A stretch of 64,000 nt of DNA from positions 1,199,001-1,263,000 of the forward strand of contig NZ_OX636706.1 in the NCBI RefSeq assembly GCF_951793255.1. Direction: 5' to 3'. Source of the DNA: Desulfovibrio piger (GTDB lineage Bacteria > Desulfobacterota > Desulfovibrionia > Desulfovibrionales > Desulfovibrionaceae). Shown piece by piece: positions 8,261 through 16,290 of this stretch. The stretch's first letter is position 1, and every line of letters starts with the position of its first letter. The position numbers were made by a program, and so were the translations under genes. Below the pieces are notes generated by a model. That model did not search any database. It was given only the letters and a program-made list of their open reading frames with translations, and had not been told where the DNA came from.

Positions 8261-10096
8261 CTAAAGCTGAAAGCTATGATCATCCTGAATCTTATCCTTG
8301 CCTTCTTTATCCAAGCCTCTGACATGTTTTGTCAGGGCCGTTCCAGGGGTTGACCTGTCAGACCCGGGACGCTTTCTATTGTTGTAGAAATCAATCAGAT
8401 CCCAAATCTCTGCATCATCATTCAGGGTGAGCCCATGGATAACCATCGTGTTGCTTTTTTGATATCTAAATCCCTTGCTTGTCATTCTGTCTTTAAATAC
8501 TTGGCGGCTATAAGTTGTATTGCCAGCCTCATGCGCCCATTGGGCATACGCAGCATAGAGGTTGCTAGAGCTTATTTTGTATTTATCAGATACCTTACAG
8601 CACTCATCAATAAAAGCCCCTAGTGTATCTTTGCTTTTTCTGTATTCATTAGTATACCTATTGATGTATTCAGGGATTTTAAGCCTGCCTTCATTGGAAT
8701 AATATACTGCCCCGTCTACAAGCCATGATAAAATGTATTGGTATTCATCTCGTAGCTTGTCTTCTAGATTATAGTCAATTTCTCCTTCATAGAAATTATT
8801 AGGATCAGGATTTTCTTTGAATGTCCTCATAAACGGGATGCAAATACAGCGCCTCAGTAAAGCTGTATCTTCGGAGTCAAAATAGGGAAAGAAGTTTGTC
8901 AAAATAATGGGAACAGCTGTCGGCATAAATTCCCTTTCATTTTGATACAGGGCTCGACCAGAGAGTTTATCACCACCAGTGATTCGCTTAAGAAATGTAG
9001 CATTGAGAGAATCTCCTCGATCGTTCTCACTACCTATCATCAGTCTCTTCCCCTCAGTAGCCATGATATCGGAAGTGGCATCTCCGCTACTTTTTTGTCT
9101 ACCCTTCATGAACATTTCTGAGCGTACCTCACAGGCATAATCATTTAGAATTTCACGTAAGACATGGCAGATGACCCCTTTGCCGTTACGCCCCTTATGT
9201 CCGACGAAGATAATAAATTTCTGTTCGGGATTGCTTCCAATTAGACAGTATCCTAAAAGCCTCTGAATGAATCCGATCAGCTGTGTAAAGTGCTCTTCAA
9301 GTTGTTCATCTGAAGCAGAGGGGAAAGCCTCTTTGACAACTGGATATAGACATTCACGCAATGTCTTTAGCCAGATCTCCGGGGCTTTTTGATATGCTTC
9401 TGGTAATAAGTCGCAGGAAGTATGCCTTCGACGATAATCCGTAGGGAGGGTGTCACGAATATCTCCAGTACGTAAATCGATTATTCCATTTGGTGTTGTA
9501 AGTGTATTTATATCTTTATCAAATATTGATTCACTTACACTACACCCATTCTTTCCATACATCGCTCGACGAATAATTCTATCGTAATTTTTCTTAGCGA
9601 TCAGACTATGCTTTTTTTTGCTTAGAGATTTACGATATTCATCGATAGCTTCTTGCATATACTTGTTATCACAGAGATCTATACTTTTTTCATTAATTTT
9701 CTTTAATGAGTCATCTATCAAATTTATAATCCAATTGTCTGCATCAAGGTATTCTCTTGATGTATCATATACCCATATGTTTCCATCAGAGCACTTTAAT
9801 ACTGGAGTTTTTGAGATGTCGTCAACGATTACGAATTTATCGTGAAGATAATGCTTCGCAATAATGTTTATGATATATATATCTTTATCAACTGGAATAG
9901 TATTCAGATCATATATCGATAAGTCTTCTTTTAATTTAATTTCTTTAAATATTTGATTGGCTTTTTCTGATGCTTGATATAACATGTCTGTATCTTTAAT
10001 TACGTTATTTTTAACTTTGTTACTACGTTTTGATGTAGTAGTTTCCTCTGCTACTTCTATAGGTTGTTCAAGGTGGTTGTTGTCAATTTTAGTCAT
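8261..10096 (-). CDS. SF3/D5-like replicative helicase, P4-type primase C-terminal family
   Basis: A 611-residue helicase for replication of the integrative element. Walker A is GHKGRNGKGV at residues 299-308 and the Walker B/sensor region contains GKRLMIGSEND and PIILTNFFPYF, followed by LLRRCICIPF. These are hallmarks of the D5_N/phage-plasmid primase P4 family. The N-terminal 200 residues lack primase motifs that I can recognise, which fits priming being supplied by the zinc-ribbon/TOPRIM domain encoded next door. The C-terminal tail (about 515-575) resembles the winged-helix end of these proteins (SNLYAAYAQWAHEAG). AGGATAAAGCT precedes ATG 10096. The gene is AT-rich compared with the flanking chromosome. 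Confidence 0.85.
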   Translation of the reverse strand: MTKIDNNHLEQPIEVAEETTTSKRSNKVKNNVIKDTDMLYQASEKANQIFKEIKLKEDLSIYDLNTIPVDKDIYIINIIAKHYLHDKFVIVDDISKTPVLKCSDGNIWVYDTSREYLDADNWIINLIDDSLKKINEKSIDLCDNKYMQEAIDEYRKSLSKKKHSLIAKKNYDRIIRRAMYGKNGCSVSESIFDKDINTLTTPNGIIDLRTGDIRDTLPTDYRRRHTSCDLLPEAYQKAPEIWLKTLRECLYPVVKEAFPSASDEQLEEHFTQLIGFIQRLLGYCLIGSNPEQKFIIFVGHKGRNGKGVICHVLREILNDYACEVRSEMFMKGRQKSSGDATSDIMATEGKRLMIGSENDRGDSLNATFLKRITGGDKLSGRALYQNEREFMPTAVPIILTNFFPYFDSEDTALLRRCICIPFMRTFKENPDPNNFYEGEIDYNLEDKLRDEYQYILSWLVDGAVYYSNEGRLKIPEYINRYTNEYRKSKDTLGAFIDECCKVSDKYKISSSNLYAAYAQWAHEAGNTTYSRQVFKDRMTSKGFRYQKSNTMVIHGLTLNDDAEIWDLIDFYNNRKRPGSDRSTPGTALTKHVRGLDKEGKDKIQDDHSFQL

Positions 10097-10189
10097 AGCT
10101 TTATCCTGATTTTTTGATAATTATATTTAGTGCTTTTACTAAAGTATTTTTAGCCATCCGATAACATTAAACCGGATATCAGATTAGCA

Positions 10190-10405
10190 TCACAACTCCT
10201 GCTCTAATTGCGTTTGCCGTTCGCGCTTCTTAATGAAGGCATTTACTGTTGAGGCACGCCATCGGACACAGTTCGGGCCAAGGCGTAAACCTGGCTCAAA
10301 GAAACCCTCGTCAATCCAGCGATAAAGTGTTGTTTTACTGATGGAAAACATCTTGTATATCTGAGCTGCGGACAAAAGTTGATGGGATGGAGAGACTTCA
10401 ATCAT
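10190..10405 (-). CDS. AlpA-family excisionase/transcription regulator
   Basis: A 71-residue protein with one MerR/AlpA-like helix-turn-helix: LLSAAQIYKMFSISKTTLYRW followed by DEGFFEPGLRLGPNCVRWR, then a basic C-terminal helix. The pattern (hit the HTH, then GFFP..R.G...RW) is characteristic of AlpA regulators of P4-type elements, which activate or repress integrase and act as excisionases. It is the first gene of a minus-strand run alpA-helicase-polymerase. Its DNA targets could be the GGTGGTAC sites upstream of the integrase gene. Confidence 0.82.
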   Translation of the reverse strand: MIEVSPSHQLLSAAQIYKMFSISKTTLYRWIDEGFFEPGLRLGPNCVRWRASTVNAFIKKRERQTQLEQEL

Positions 10406-10827
10406 AATGATGCTCCTGGGTTAAAGGATTGATGGCAGATATGCCCTTTTCGCTGCTATGGCCCTGTTTTCCGCAGATCTGTGGCAGCTACATCGCCTCG
10501 AAATGTCGGTTGGGATAGTCTTTTCCCAGGGAAAAAATGGAGAACATTCCGCGTCTGTTTCTCTTTCGGGGGCATCGCCCCAGCCGGCTAAAGAAAGGTT
10601 GGCCTCTCCTCGGAAGGCGTTCAGTAAAAAACAGCAAATTCGAAAAATATTTTTTCCACTTGGGGCACGCCGCCCCAACCGGCTAAAGAAAGATTGTCCT
10701 CTCCTCGGAAGGCGTTCAGTAAAAAACGAAAGATTTTGCAAATACTTTTCTTCCCGAACCGCGCGACTCCCAAGCGACAACAACATATTGGGGGGCCTCC
10801 GCAAAAACGTTTAGAAAAAAATAAAAA
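10406..10827. repeat. Gene-free region with two 65-bp direct repeats
   Basis: Two copies of a unit lie at 10568-10632 and 10662-10727 (95-bp period). Each has a GC-rich hairpin (GGGGCATCGCCCC; GGGGCACGCCGCCCC), then CCGGCTAAAGAAAG, then CCTCTCCTCGGAAGGCGTTC and AGTAAAAAAC. An open frame crosses both on the minus strand but simply repeats itself in a biased composition, so I do not call it a gene. The position, upstream of alpA and downstream of the integrase, suits an origin, a regulatory RNA pair or iterons. Confidence 0.65.
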
Positions 10828-10864
10828 AAGGCCGTTTTCCTTTACTGGAAGAACGACCTTTTGA
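10828..10864 (-). terminator. Rho-independent terminator of integrase 1
   Basis: On the minus strand AAGGTCGTTCTTCC pairs with GGAAAACGGCCTT (G-U pairs allowed), followed by a run of T residues. It sits about 45 bp after the integrase stop. Confidence 0.75.
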
Positions 10865-10908
10865 GATAAATAGTGTATATTATCAGTTACTTAGTGTGTT
10901 TCTTGGGC

Positions 10909-12132
10909 CTATTTTGTCGATGGTTTGTGGCAAGCGCTGGTCCGCAGCTCATCCAGGTAATCGGCCCAGGACTGCATCATCTTCGCTCTCTCGGGGAGGT
11001 ACTGGGCGTGGTTGTATGCCGCACGTACCGCATTTTTTTCCCTGTGTGCAAGCTGTGCCTCAATGACATCCGCGCGGAAGCCTTGCTCGTTAAGGAGCGT
11101 ACTTGCCATTGCTCGGAATCCATGGATGCAGAGCTCTTCCTTTCCGTACCCTACGCGACGCAAAGCGTTGAGCAGGCATATTTCAGTGATGACCCGTGCT
11201 CTGGATTGAGGGGAGGGGAAGAGGAATTCTCCACCTCCAGTCCATGTGTGAAGCTCTTTGAGCAGGCATTCCACCTGTCTAGCAAGAGGGACAGCATGCA
11301 GCCGCTTCATTTTCATGTGTTCGGCGGGAATCACCCATAGATGCTTTTGAAAATCTATATCTGCCCAGCGAGCACGGCGTAGTTCTTGCGAGCGCACAAA
11401 AACGTAGGGGAGGATTTTCAGCGCGTACTTCGTGACGATACTTCCGGGGTAGTCGTCGATGTCTCGGAGAAGGTAACCGATTTTCTTCGGATCCGTGATC
11501 GTGGCCCTATGCTGAACCGGACCTTTGGGTTCCAGAGCTTCAGTGATCCCCGAAGAAAGGTCATACTCCAGATAGCCTACTACTCTGGCATAGCGGCATA
11601 TTTGCCCTACGATTTGCCCCACACGCCGAGCCATTTCCCGACGTCCCTGACTTTCGATGGCATGGAGGGCAAGGATGATATCCCGGGGCGTGAGCTGCTT
11701 TATGGGAATGTTCCCAAACGAGGGAAAGACGTGTCGTTCCAGCCGTTGCATCTTGAGACGGCGGGTGCTTTCTGTCTGGGTGACCGTGCGCTTTTCATAC
11801 CACTCTTGAGCGACAACGCGGAAGGTAAGGTTGGTCTCCTCGTCCTGTTGCTCCTGTTCAGAACGATATTGCTCGTTGGGGTCAAGGCCTTGCACTAGCA
11901 GCCCATTGACGGCGTCGCGTTTTTCGCGGGCTTCTTTTAGGGAGATGGTAGGATACGGGCCTATGGTGAACTGTTTTTGCGTGTTCCCTTCTTTCCAGAG
12001 CATCCGCCATACTTTGATGCCCGAAGGTGAGACGAAGAGCCAAAGTTTATCACCGTCGCCGATTTTGATCCGCCGTGCTCCGGGCTTGAGATTTTTAATT
12101 TGTCTGTCCGTCAACTTGTTGATTCCGCTCAT
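10909..12132 (-). CDS. int: Tyrosine integrase of element 1 (P4/DUF4102 type)
   Basis: A 407-residue site-specific recombinase when started at ATG 12132, which has GGAGTCTTT just upstream; the frame could be extended to 12282 but without a ribosome site. Residues 1-90 are the DUF4102-like arm-binding domain (LTDRQIKNLKPG, RRIKIGDGDKLWLFV). The SAM-like core-binding domain follows, then the catalytic domain with LPYVFVRSQELRRARWAD (Arg I), HGFRAMASTLLNE (His-x-x-Arg; Ala replaces the usual Thr) and an AQLAHREKNAVRAAYNHAQY block that ends with the nucleophilic Tyr. It ends near the element's replication genes and reads away from the tRNA-Ser fragment at 12318-12379, its attachment site. It probably also serves excision together with AlpA. 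Confidence 0.9.
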   Translation of the reverse strand: MSGINKLTDRQIKNLKPGARRIKIGDGDKLWLFVSPSGIKVWRMLWKEGNTQKQFTIGPYPTISLKEAREKRDAVNGLLVQGLDPNEQYRSEQEQQDEETNLTFRVVAQEWYEKRTVTQTESTRRLKMQRLERHVFPSFGNIPIKQLTPRDIILALHAIESQGRREMARRVGQIVGQICRYARVVGYLEYDLSSGITEALEPKGPVQHRATITDPKKIGYLLRDIDDYPGSIVTKYALKILPYVFVRSQELRRARWADIDFQKHLWVIPAEHMKMKRLHAVPLARQVECLLKELHTWTGGGEFLFPSPQSRARVITEICLLNALRRVGYGKEELCIHGFRAMASTLLNEQGFRADVIEAQLAHREKNAVRAAYNHAQYLPERAKMMQSWADYLDELRTSACHKPSTK

Positions 12133-12144
12133 AAAGACTCCATT

Positions 12145-12206
12145 GGGTGGTACAGGCGAGCGTGGAACGGTGGTACACGAGGCCTGTACCACCCGCTGTA
12201 CCACCC
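12145..12206. promoter_or_regulatory. Cluster of four GGTGGTAC sites between integrase 1 and att
   Basis: GGTGGTAC occurs at 12146-12153 and 12169-12176, and its complement GTACCACC at 12186-12193 and 12198-12205, so two sites face two others. They fall just upstream of the integrase start and close to the attachment core, where arm-type integrase sites or excisionase/AlpA operators are usually found. A single GTACCACC occurs at 19624-19631, in the same relative place near the att of element 2. Confidence 0.6.
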
Positions 12207-12268
12207 GTGCGCTGAAATCGACAAGGTACGGATAGGAATCGATGGGACTATAGGAAGTAAAAAAACAA

Positions 12269-12300
12269 ATCCCGCCAAGCACTTAGGTACTTGGCGGGAT
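12269..12300. terminator. Strong hairpin between integrase 1 and att
   Basis: ATCCCGCCAAG pairs perfectly over 11 bp with CTTGGCGGGAT, loop 10 nt. There is no clear T-run to the right; on the minus strand a short T stretch follows (TTTGTTTTTTT), so it would stop transcripts entering from the tRNA side. It lies outside the chosen integrase start, which is another reason to prefer ATG 12132. Confidence 0.6.
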
Positions 12301-12315
12301 CGTATAGGTCGCTTT

Positions 12316-12379
<64 letters not shown>

Positions 12380-12506
12380 TCGATTGATTTTGTTTTTAAC
12401 TATCTAGAATGTATGGTGTTTATTTTTCGATTTCAACACGTTCTGCGCGTTATGGCGCTGCGCTACGCAATACGTACCATAAAACTTGAAAAAATACGTC
12501 AGACAA

Positions 12507-13301
12507 TCAGCCCACAAAAGCAAGCGCCAACACATCCAGGCTAGCACTTTGCGGGTTCTTTTCAGCGTCGATTATTATACTGCCATTACATTCAAGTATG
12601 TTTGCCGGGAACTTGAAAGCGTTCTCTACCTCTTTAAATGATACATCATCGCCAACGGAAAGCATAAGACTGAGCTCTTGTAGTTTTTCGCGGTAGCTGG
12701 ATTCTAGCTTTTCGATAGCTTGAACGCATGACTTTATGCCACTGAGATCGCCATTTGCGCTACCATAGCTGAGGATTCCCAAAATATGCTCTTCTTCGGT
12801 ATCGCGAAGGCTGTTCAGAATATGGCTGATAGCTAAGTAAGTTACTTTGAAAATGTTGAAAGATTTATCTCTAACCTGTGAAAGTATGGTTATATTGGCA
12901 TGTTCTGAGATGCTTGTGGCGGTATTTTCGTCTAAGATAGCATTTGGCTTGATTATGAGTATTGTCTGTTTATCTTTTGATAGTTCACATATATTTGCTG
13001 TCTCCTTAGCTACTTCATCAGTACTCATATCAGAGAATATGAAAATATTGTCTACTTTTGATATTCTTTCTATAACGTCATTAATAAAGGCATCTTTGTT
13101 TGACTTCGTATCAGCCAACAGTAGTACTTCGCCAAACTTTGAGTATTGGTTGTCGGAATCTGTGATGATGCTGAAAGGCTGCTGGACGCTGACTTCCCTA
13201 AAATAGCCTATCTCTTCGTTAAAACTATCATTGCCAATGAAAATGAAGTAAGAATTATCTATAACGAGTTCGTAAATATCATCATTTTGCAGCTCTAGCA
13301 T
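12507..13301 (-). CDS. FtsZ/tubulin-fold-like protein lacking GTPase loops
   Basis: A 264-residue protein that I align with FtsZ from end to end by eye. Residues 18-53 (YFIFIGNDSFNEEIG...ITDSDNQY) match the first strand, T1 region and the FF(A/S)xNTD(A/S)QAL block. Residues 70-122 (DAFINDVIERISKVDNIFIF, then EVAKETANICEL and ILIIKPN) match the helix before T4, the AEIAK helix and TVAVVTKPF. Residues 172-200 match AMMGxGxASGE, and 207-264 match the C-terminal domain including ...LDVLALAFVG for RVTVVATG. The GGGTGTG loop is replaced by SDMSTDEV, the GGGGGN loop is gone and the T7 catalytic segment is deleted. It could therefore be a non-hydrolysing FtsZ partner or inhibitor. AAGGAG supports ATG 13301. 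Divergent from the methyltransferase gene. Homology is inferred from pattern only. Confidence 0.55.
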   Translation of the reverse strand: MLELQNDDIYELVIDNSYFIFIGNDSFNEEIGYFREVSVQQPFSIITDSDNQYSKFGEVLLLADTKSNKDAFINDVIERISKVDNIFIFSDMSTDEVAKETANICELSKDKQTILIIKPNAILDENTATSISEHANITILSQVRDKSFNIFKVTYLAISHILNSLRDTEEEHILGILSYGSANGDLSGIKSCVQAIEKLESSYREKLQELSLMLSVGDDVSFKEVENAFKFPANILECNGSIIIDAEKNPQSASLDVLALAFVG

Positions 13302-13430
13302 AAAGGTACTCCTTTTTGAGTGGTATACCAGTAAGCTGCATTTATTTAAAATAAATATTGTGAATAAGATTGCTTATTTTATATTTAGTGTAACTGTAGT
13401 TTTTGAATTAATGCTATTGATAGGGGATGT

Positions 13431-13459
13431 TTGACTTTTGCGATACTATTATGTATATA
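13431..13459 (+). promoter_or_regulatory. Sigma-70-type promoter of the methyltransferase gene
   Basis: TTGACT (13431-13436), a 17-bp spacer and TATATA (13454-13459) lie 18 bp before the ATG at 13477. The same TTGACTTTT start occurs in the two other strong promoters of this element (15549 and 16606). Confidence 0.65.
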
Positions 13460-13476
13460 TATGAAAGGAGAATGTT

Positions 13477-14553
13477 ATGCCTAAAATAAAAAAAATGTTT
13501 GAATACAAAAATCCTTCTCCCCGTACTGTTGGGAGGGGCTGTGCTGTGCCGCCTTTAGTGGGTACAGCAACTAAATCTGTATGGCACAGAAATAGTGTCA
13601 GTGTCTATAATAGCAATAGTATTGATGTGTATAAAGAATGGGACTCTCCAGATGTTATTGTCTCTGACGGGGGATATGGTATTTTAGGTTTTGAAGGAGA
13701 TACATCTAATTATTTAGATTTGCCTAAGTGGTATGAACCTCATATTATCAAATGGTCAAAATATGCAACACCCAAAACTACATTATGGTTTTGGAATTCT
13801 GAAATCGGTTGGGCAGTGATGCATCCAATTTTAGAGAAGTATGGCTGGAAATATGTTAATGCAAATATTTGGAATAAAGGTAAAGGCCATATTGCTGGCA
13901 ATGTAAATACTGCTAAGATTCGTAGATTCCCTGTAGTTTCTGAAGTCTGTGTACAGTACACATTTGAAGCTAAAATTGATGGGTTGGAGCTAAAAGCGTG
14001 GCTTCTTCGAGAATGGAAGAGGAGTGGCCTAGCCATATCGAAAGCAAATGCCGCATGTGGAGTGGCAAGTGCTGCAACAAGAAAATATCTAGATCAGGGA
14101 CACTTATGGTATTTTCCTCCGGCAGATATGTTTACTAAAATGCAGCAGTACGTAAATAGCTATGGAGACCCTGCGGGACGACCTTATTTTTCCATTGATG
14201 GAAAGCATCCTTGTTCATCAGAAGACTGGTTAGCTATGAGAGCTAAATTCTACTGCCCTCATGGGGTTACGAATGTATGGGATCGTCCTGCATTACGTGG
14301 CCCAGAGCGATTTAAAGTAAATGGAAGTAACGGAAAAGCTATTCACCTAAACCAAAAGCCTTTAGATCTTATCTCGCTGATTATCAAATCTTCATCAGAT
14401 ATTGGAGACGTTATCTGGGAACCATTTGGAGGATTATTTACAGCATGTATTGCTGCTAATCATATCAAGCGTAGGGCTTTCGGTGCGGAAATAAATCCTC
14501 TCTACTATGGCTACGCTATACAACGGCTCGAAAAAGAAATACTAGAGAATTAA
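13477..14553 (+). CDS. Beta-class DNA methyltransferase (N4-C or N6-A), type II R-M
   Basis: A 358-residue DNA modification enzyme using S-adenosylmethionine. The target-binding motif IV region precedes motif I, the beta-class order: VIVSDGGYG near residues 61-69 stands where (S/D)PPY is normal, and WEPFGGLFTACIAA near 315 is motif I (DPFxGxGT). KAIHLNQKPLDLI is the conserved block before motif I. The middle third, 120-250, is the probable target recognition domain. The SDGGYG version of motif IV is unusual and keeps Ser/Asp and Tyr but not Pro-Pro. GGAG before ATG 13477 fixes the start. It converges with and overlaps the last 12 bp of the nuclease gene, as a tail-to-tail R-M pair. Confidence 0.82.
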   Translation: MPKIKKMFEYKNPSPRTVGRGCAVPPLVGTATKSVWHRNSVSVYNSNSIDVYKEWDSPDVIVSDGGYGILGFEGDTSNYLDLPKWYEPHIIKWSKYATPKTTLWFWNSEIGWAVMHPILEKYGWKYVNANIWNKGKGHIAGNVNTAKIRRFPVVSEVCVQYTFEAKIDGLELKAWLLREWKRSGLAISKANAACGVASAATRKYLDQGHLWYFPPADMFTKMQQYVNSYGDPAGRPYFSIDGKHPCSSEDWLAMRAKFYCPHGVTNVWDRPALRGPERFKVNGSNGKAIHLNQKPLDLISLIIKSSSDIGDVIWEPFGGLFTACIAANHIKRRAFGAEINPLYYGYAIQRLEKEILEN

Positions 14554-15435
14554 ATTGTCTAAGGTGTTATAAATAGATTCTGGTGAGCCATTGTTGAATA
14601 GTTTTGTCCACTGTTTTATAGTCATGCTGTATATAACTGTATCTAATACTCTTTGTTTGAATCGTTCAATCTCTTCATGTTGAATTCTATCAATTTTTGC
14701 ATAATTTGTATCAATCCTATATGGATATCGTTGCAAAAGCTGCCGCATTTTGTATTGATATTGAGGGATTGGACTGTATTGCCGGGCGTCATTACCCCAG
14801 CTTTCTACTAATTGGTTCGCATCATCAAGTTGTGTAGGAGAGCCTTGCCATTTATATCCATTTGTATTTGTCTGCTGTAAATTTTGAGTTCTTTCAGTAG
14901 TATCTTCGGGTTCGAGTATAATATAATCAGGGGGATTGTGGTAGTGTTGATCTCTTGCCTTCGATATTGATTTGCCAGAAACTACACATATATCTATAAT
15001 CTTAGGTCTTCCGAAGATTATGTGTTCCGGTAGCCATGCAAGTATACAGACATTTGTATTATTATTTATAAAGAATTGTTGACTATCTTTAAAGCGTGCA
15101 GTTATTTCTGTAGAAAGAGGAAACCATGCCTTAATTTCAAAACCTGGGACTGGTGTAATTTCTGCGCTACTAAAGATTGCATCAGGAAATCCTGGGTCTT
15201 GACGTTTCCATATACCTAGCTCTCTGTATTCTTCTTGAGAATTTAGAAAATCAACAGTGCTAAATTCAATCATATTTCCAAGTAATGGGGATAGTTTTGA
15301 TATAATTTTAGTCAGTTGAATTGTAGATTCTCTATTTTGTGGAGGGAAAACTTCGATTAGATCGAAAATATGACCTTGTAACTGTGTAAGGTATAAAGAA
15401 GCTGAAGTTAAAATATTTTCGCAGGACTGTGGCAT
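14542..15435 (-). CDS. Putative PD-(D/E)xK restriction endonuclease
   Basis: A 297-residue protein with a candidate nuclease core: PGFPDAIF, then 11 residues, then FEIKAWFP, which fits the PD...(D/E)xK metal site. It resembles no other family I can name. Its position, tail-to-tail with a methyltransferase and overlapping it by 12 bp, makes a type II restriction role the best explanation. The C-terminal third is Gln/Asn/Tyr-rich with repeated helices. GAGAGAGCT precedes ATG 15435. The gene is strongly AT-rich. Specificity cannot be read from sequence. Confidence 0.62.
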   Translation of the reverse strand: MPQSCENILTSASLYLTQLQGHIFDLIEVFPPQNRESTIQLTKIISKLSPLLGNMIEFSTVDFLNSQEEYRELGIWKRQDPGFPDAIFSSAEITPVPGFEIKAWFPLSTEITARFKDSQQFFINNNTNVCILAWLPEHIIFGRPKIIDICVVSGKSISKARDQHYHNPPDYIILEPEDTTERTQNLQQTNTNGYKWQGSPTQLDDANQLVESWGNDARQYSPIPQYQYKMRQLLQRYPYRIDTNYAKIDRIQHEEIERFKQRVLDTVIYSMTIKQWTKLFNNGSPESIYNTLDNLIL

Positions 15436-15548
15436 AGCTCTCTCACTATTAAAAAGATTATGAAATTTTATTTTCTACTATTACTTTTAAAAAGTCAAGG
15501 TACTGCCATACGATAGTATATAGAATTTTATTTAAATTAATTTTTATA

Positions 15549-15645
15549 TTGACTTTTTTTATAAAATATGATATAATAATATAAAGCCGAAAAATGGCTT
15601 TCGGCTAAAGCCCTCTGCATTCATGCAGGGGGCTTTTCGTTTATT
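15549..15645 (+). ncRNA. Promoter plus two-hairpin leader/terminator unit A
   Basis: TTGACT (15549-15554), 17-bp spacer, TATAAT (15572-15577). The predicted transcript starts near 15584 and immediately forms AGCCGAAA/TTTCGGCT (15585-15606), then AAGCCCTCTGCAT/ATGCAGGGGGCTT (15608-15635) followed by TTTTCGTTTATTT. It would end about 60 nt after the start, just before the ribosome site of the gene at 15663. Either a small RNA or a transcription attenuator for that gene. A second unit with the same plan lies at 16606. Confidence 0.6.
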
Positions 15646-15662
15646 TAAGACAGGAGTTATTT

Positions 15663-16280
15663 ATGTCTTACACGAAAGAAATGTATCTGTACCTTCTCGA
15701 CAACCCCGACAACATTGAAGCCGAATCGCTTACCGAAAGCGTTGAACGGCAAGTCTTCCAAGCCATGAATAAGGCCATATCCATGCGTGTTGGCGACAGA
15801 ACGCCGTGGCGCGGCCAGTACGCGCTTGCGACCGGCGACGACGAGGAGCACGAAGAAACGTGGTTTGCCTGCGCCCACTGGCCGTACAAAGTCAACGGTG
15901 ATCCCCTCGTGTGCTTTCGCTTGTGGGAGAACGAAGGCGACAACGGCTATTGGCTGTCCCAGGCGCTTGGTGTGAACGGCGGTTCCATGTGCTTCGAGTT
16001 CAGGATGGTCGGCAAGACCGGCGGGCCTTCCTTATATAAGGTAAAGAAGGCCATGAAGGAGTTCTACGAGCAGAACGCCCGGCTCAAGGAGGCTGGCTTC
16101 AAGCTGCACGAACGAGGATCCATTTTCATGTCGTTCACGCTGGTTCCCGGTGAAGTCAAAAAGGAGTTCCCCGACCTCAAAATGTCGCTGGCTCCCATGA
16201 AGGCCGTGCTTGAGAAGCTGTTCGAGCTGAAACCGGAGTTTGACAAGCTCGTGAAGGCCGTTTACCCGCCGAAGCAGTAG
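15663..16280 (+). CDS. Hypothetical protein, 205 residues
   Basis: I do not recognise this protein. It is soluble, mixed acidic/basic, without signal peptide or membrane segment. A central part (residues 50-125: WRGQYALATGDDEEHEETWFACAHWPY...) is rich in aromatic residues and Cys; the C-terminal half (about 125-205) is helical and Lys-rich with phased Leu. AGGAG 7 bp before ATG 15663 fixes the start. A terminator-containing leader precedes it, so expression may be controlled by attenuation, and its own terminator follows at 16291-16321. Codon use is closer to the host chromosome than the R-M block to its left. Confidence 0.7.
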   Translation: MSYTKEMYLYLLDNPDNIEAESLTESVERQVFQAMNKAISMRVGDRTPWRGQYALATGDDEEHEETWFACAHWPYKVNGDPLVCFRLWENEGDNGYWLSQALGVNGGSMCFEFRMVGKTGGPSLYKVKKAMKEFYEQNARLKEAGFKLHERGSIFMSFTLVPGEVKKEFPDLKMSLAPMKAVLEKLFELKPEFDKLVKAVYPPKQ

Positions 16281-16290
16281 TAGAGGAAAA

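Noticed and set aside
10421-10804. A 127-residue protein on the minus strand between alpA and the integrase
   Set aside because: The frame is generated by two DNA repeats and encodes the same biased peptide twice; no ribosome site. Treated as a noncoding repeat region.
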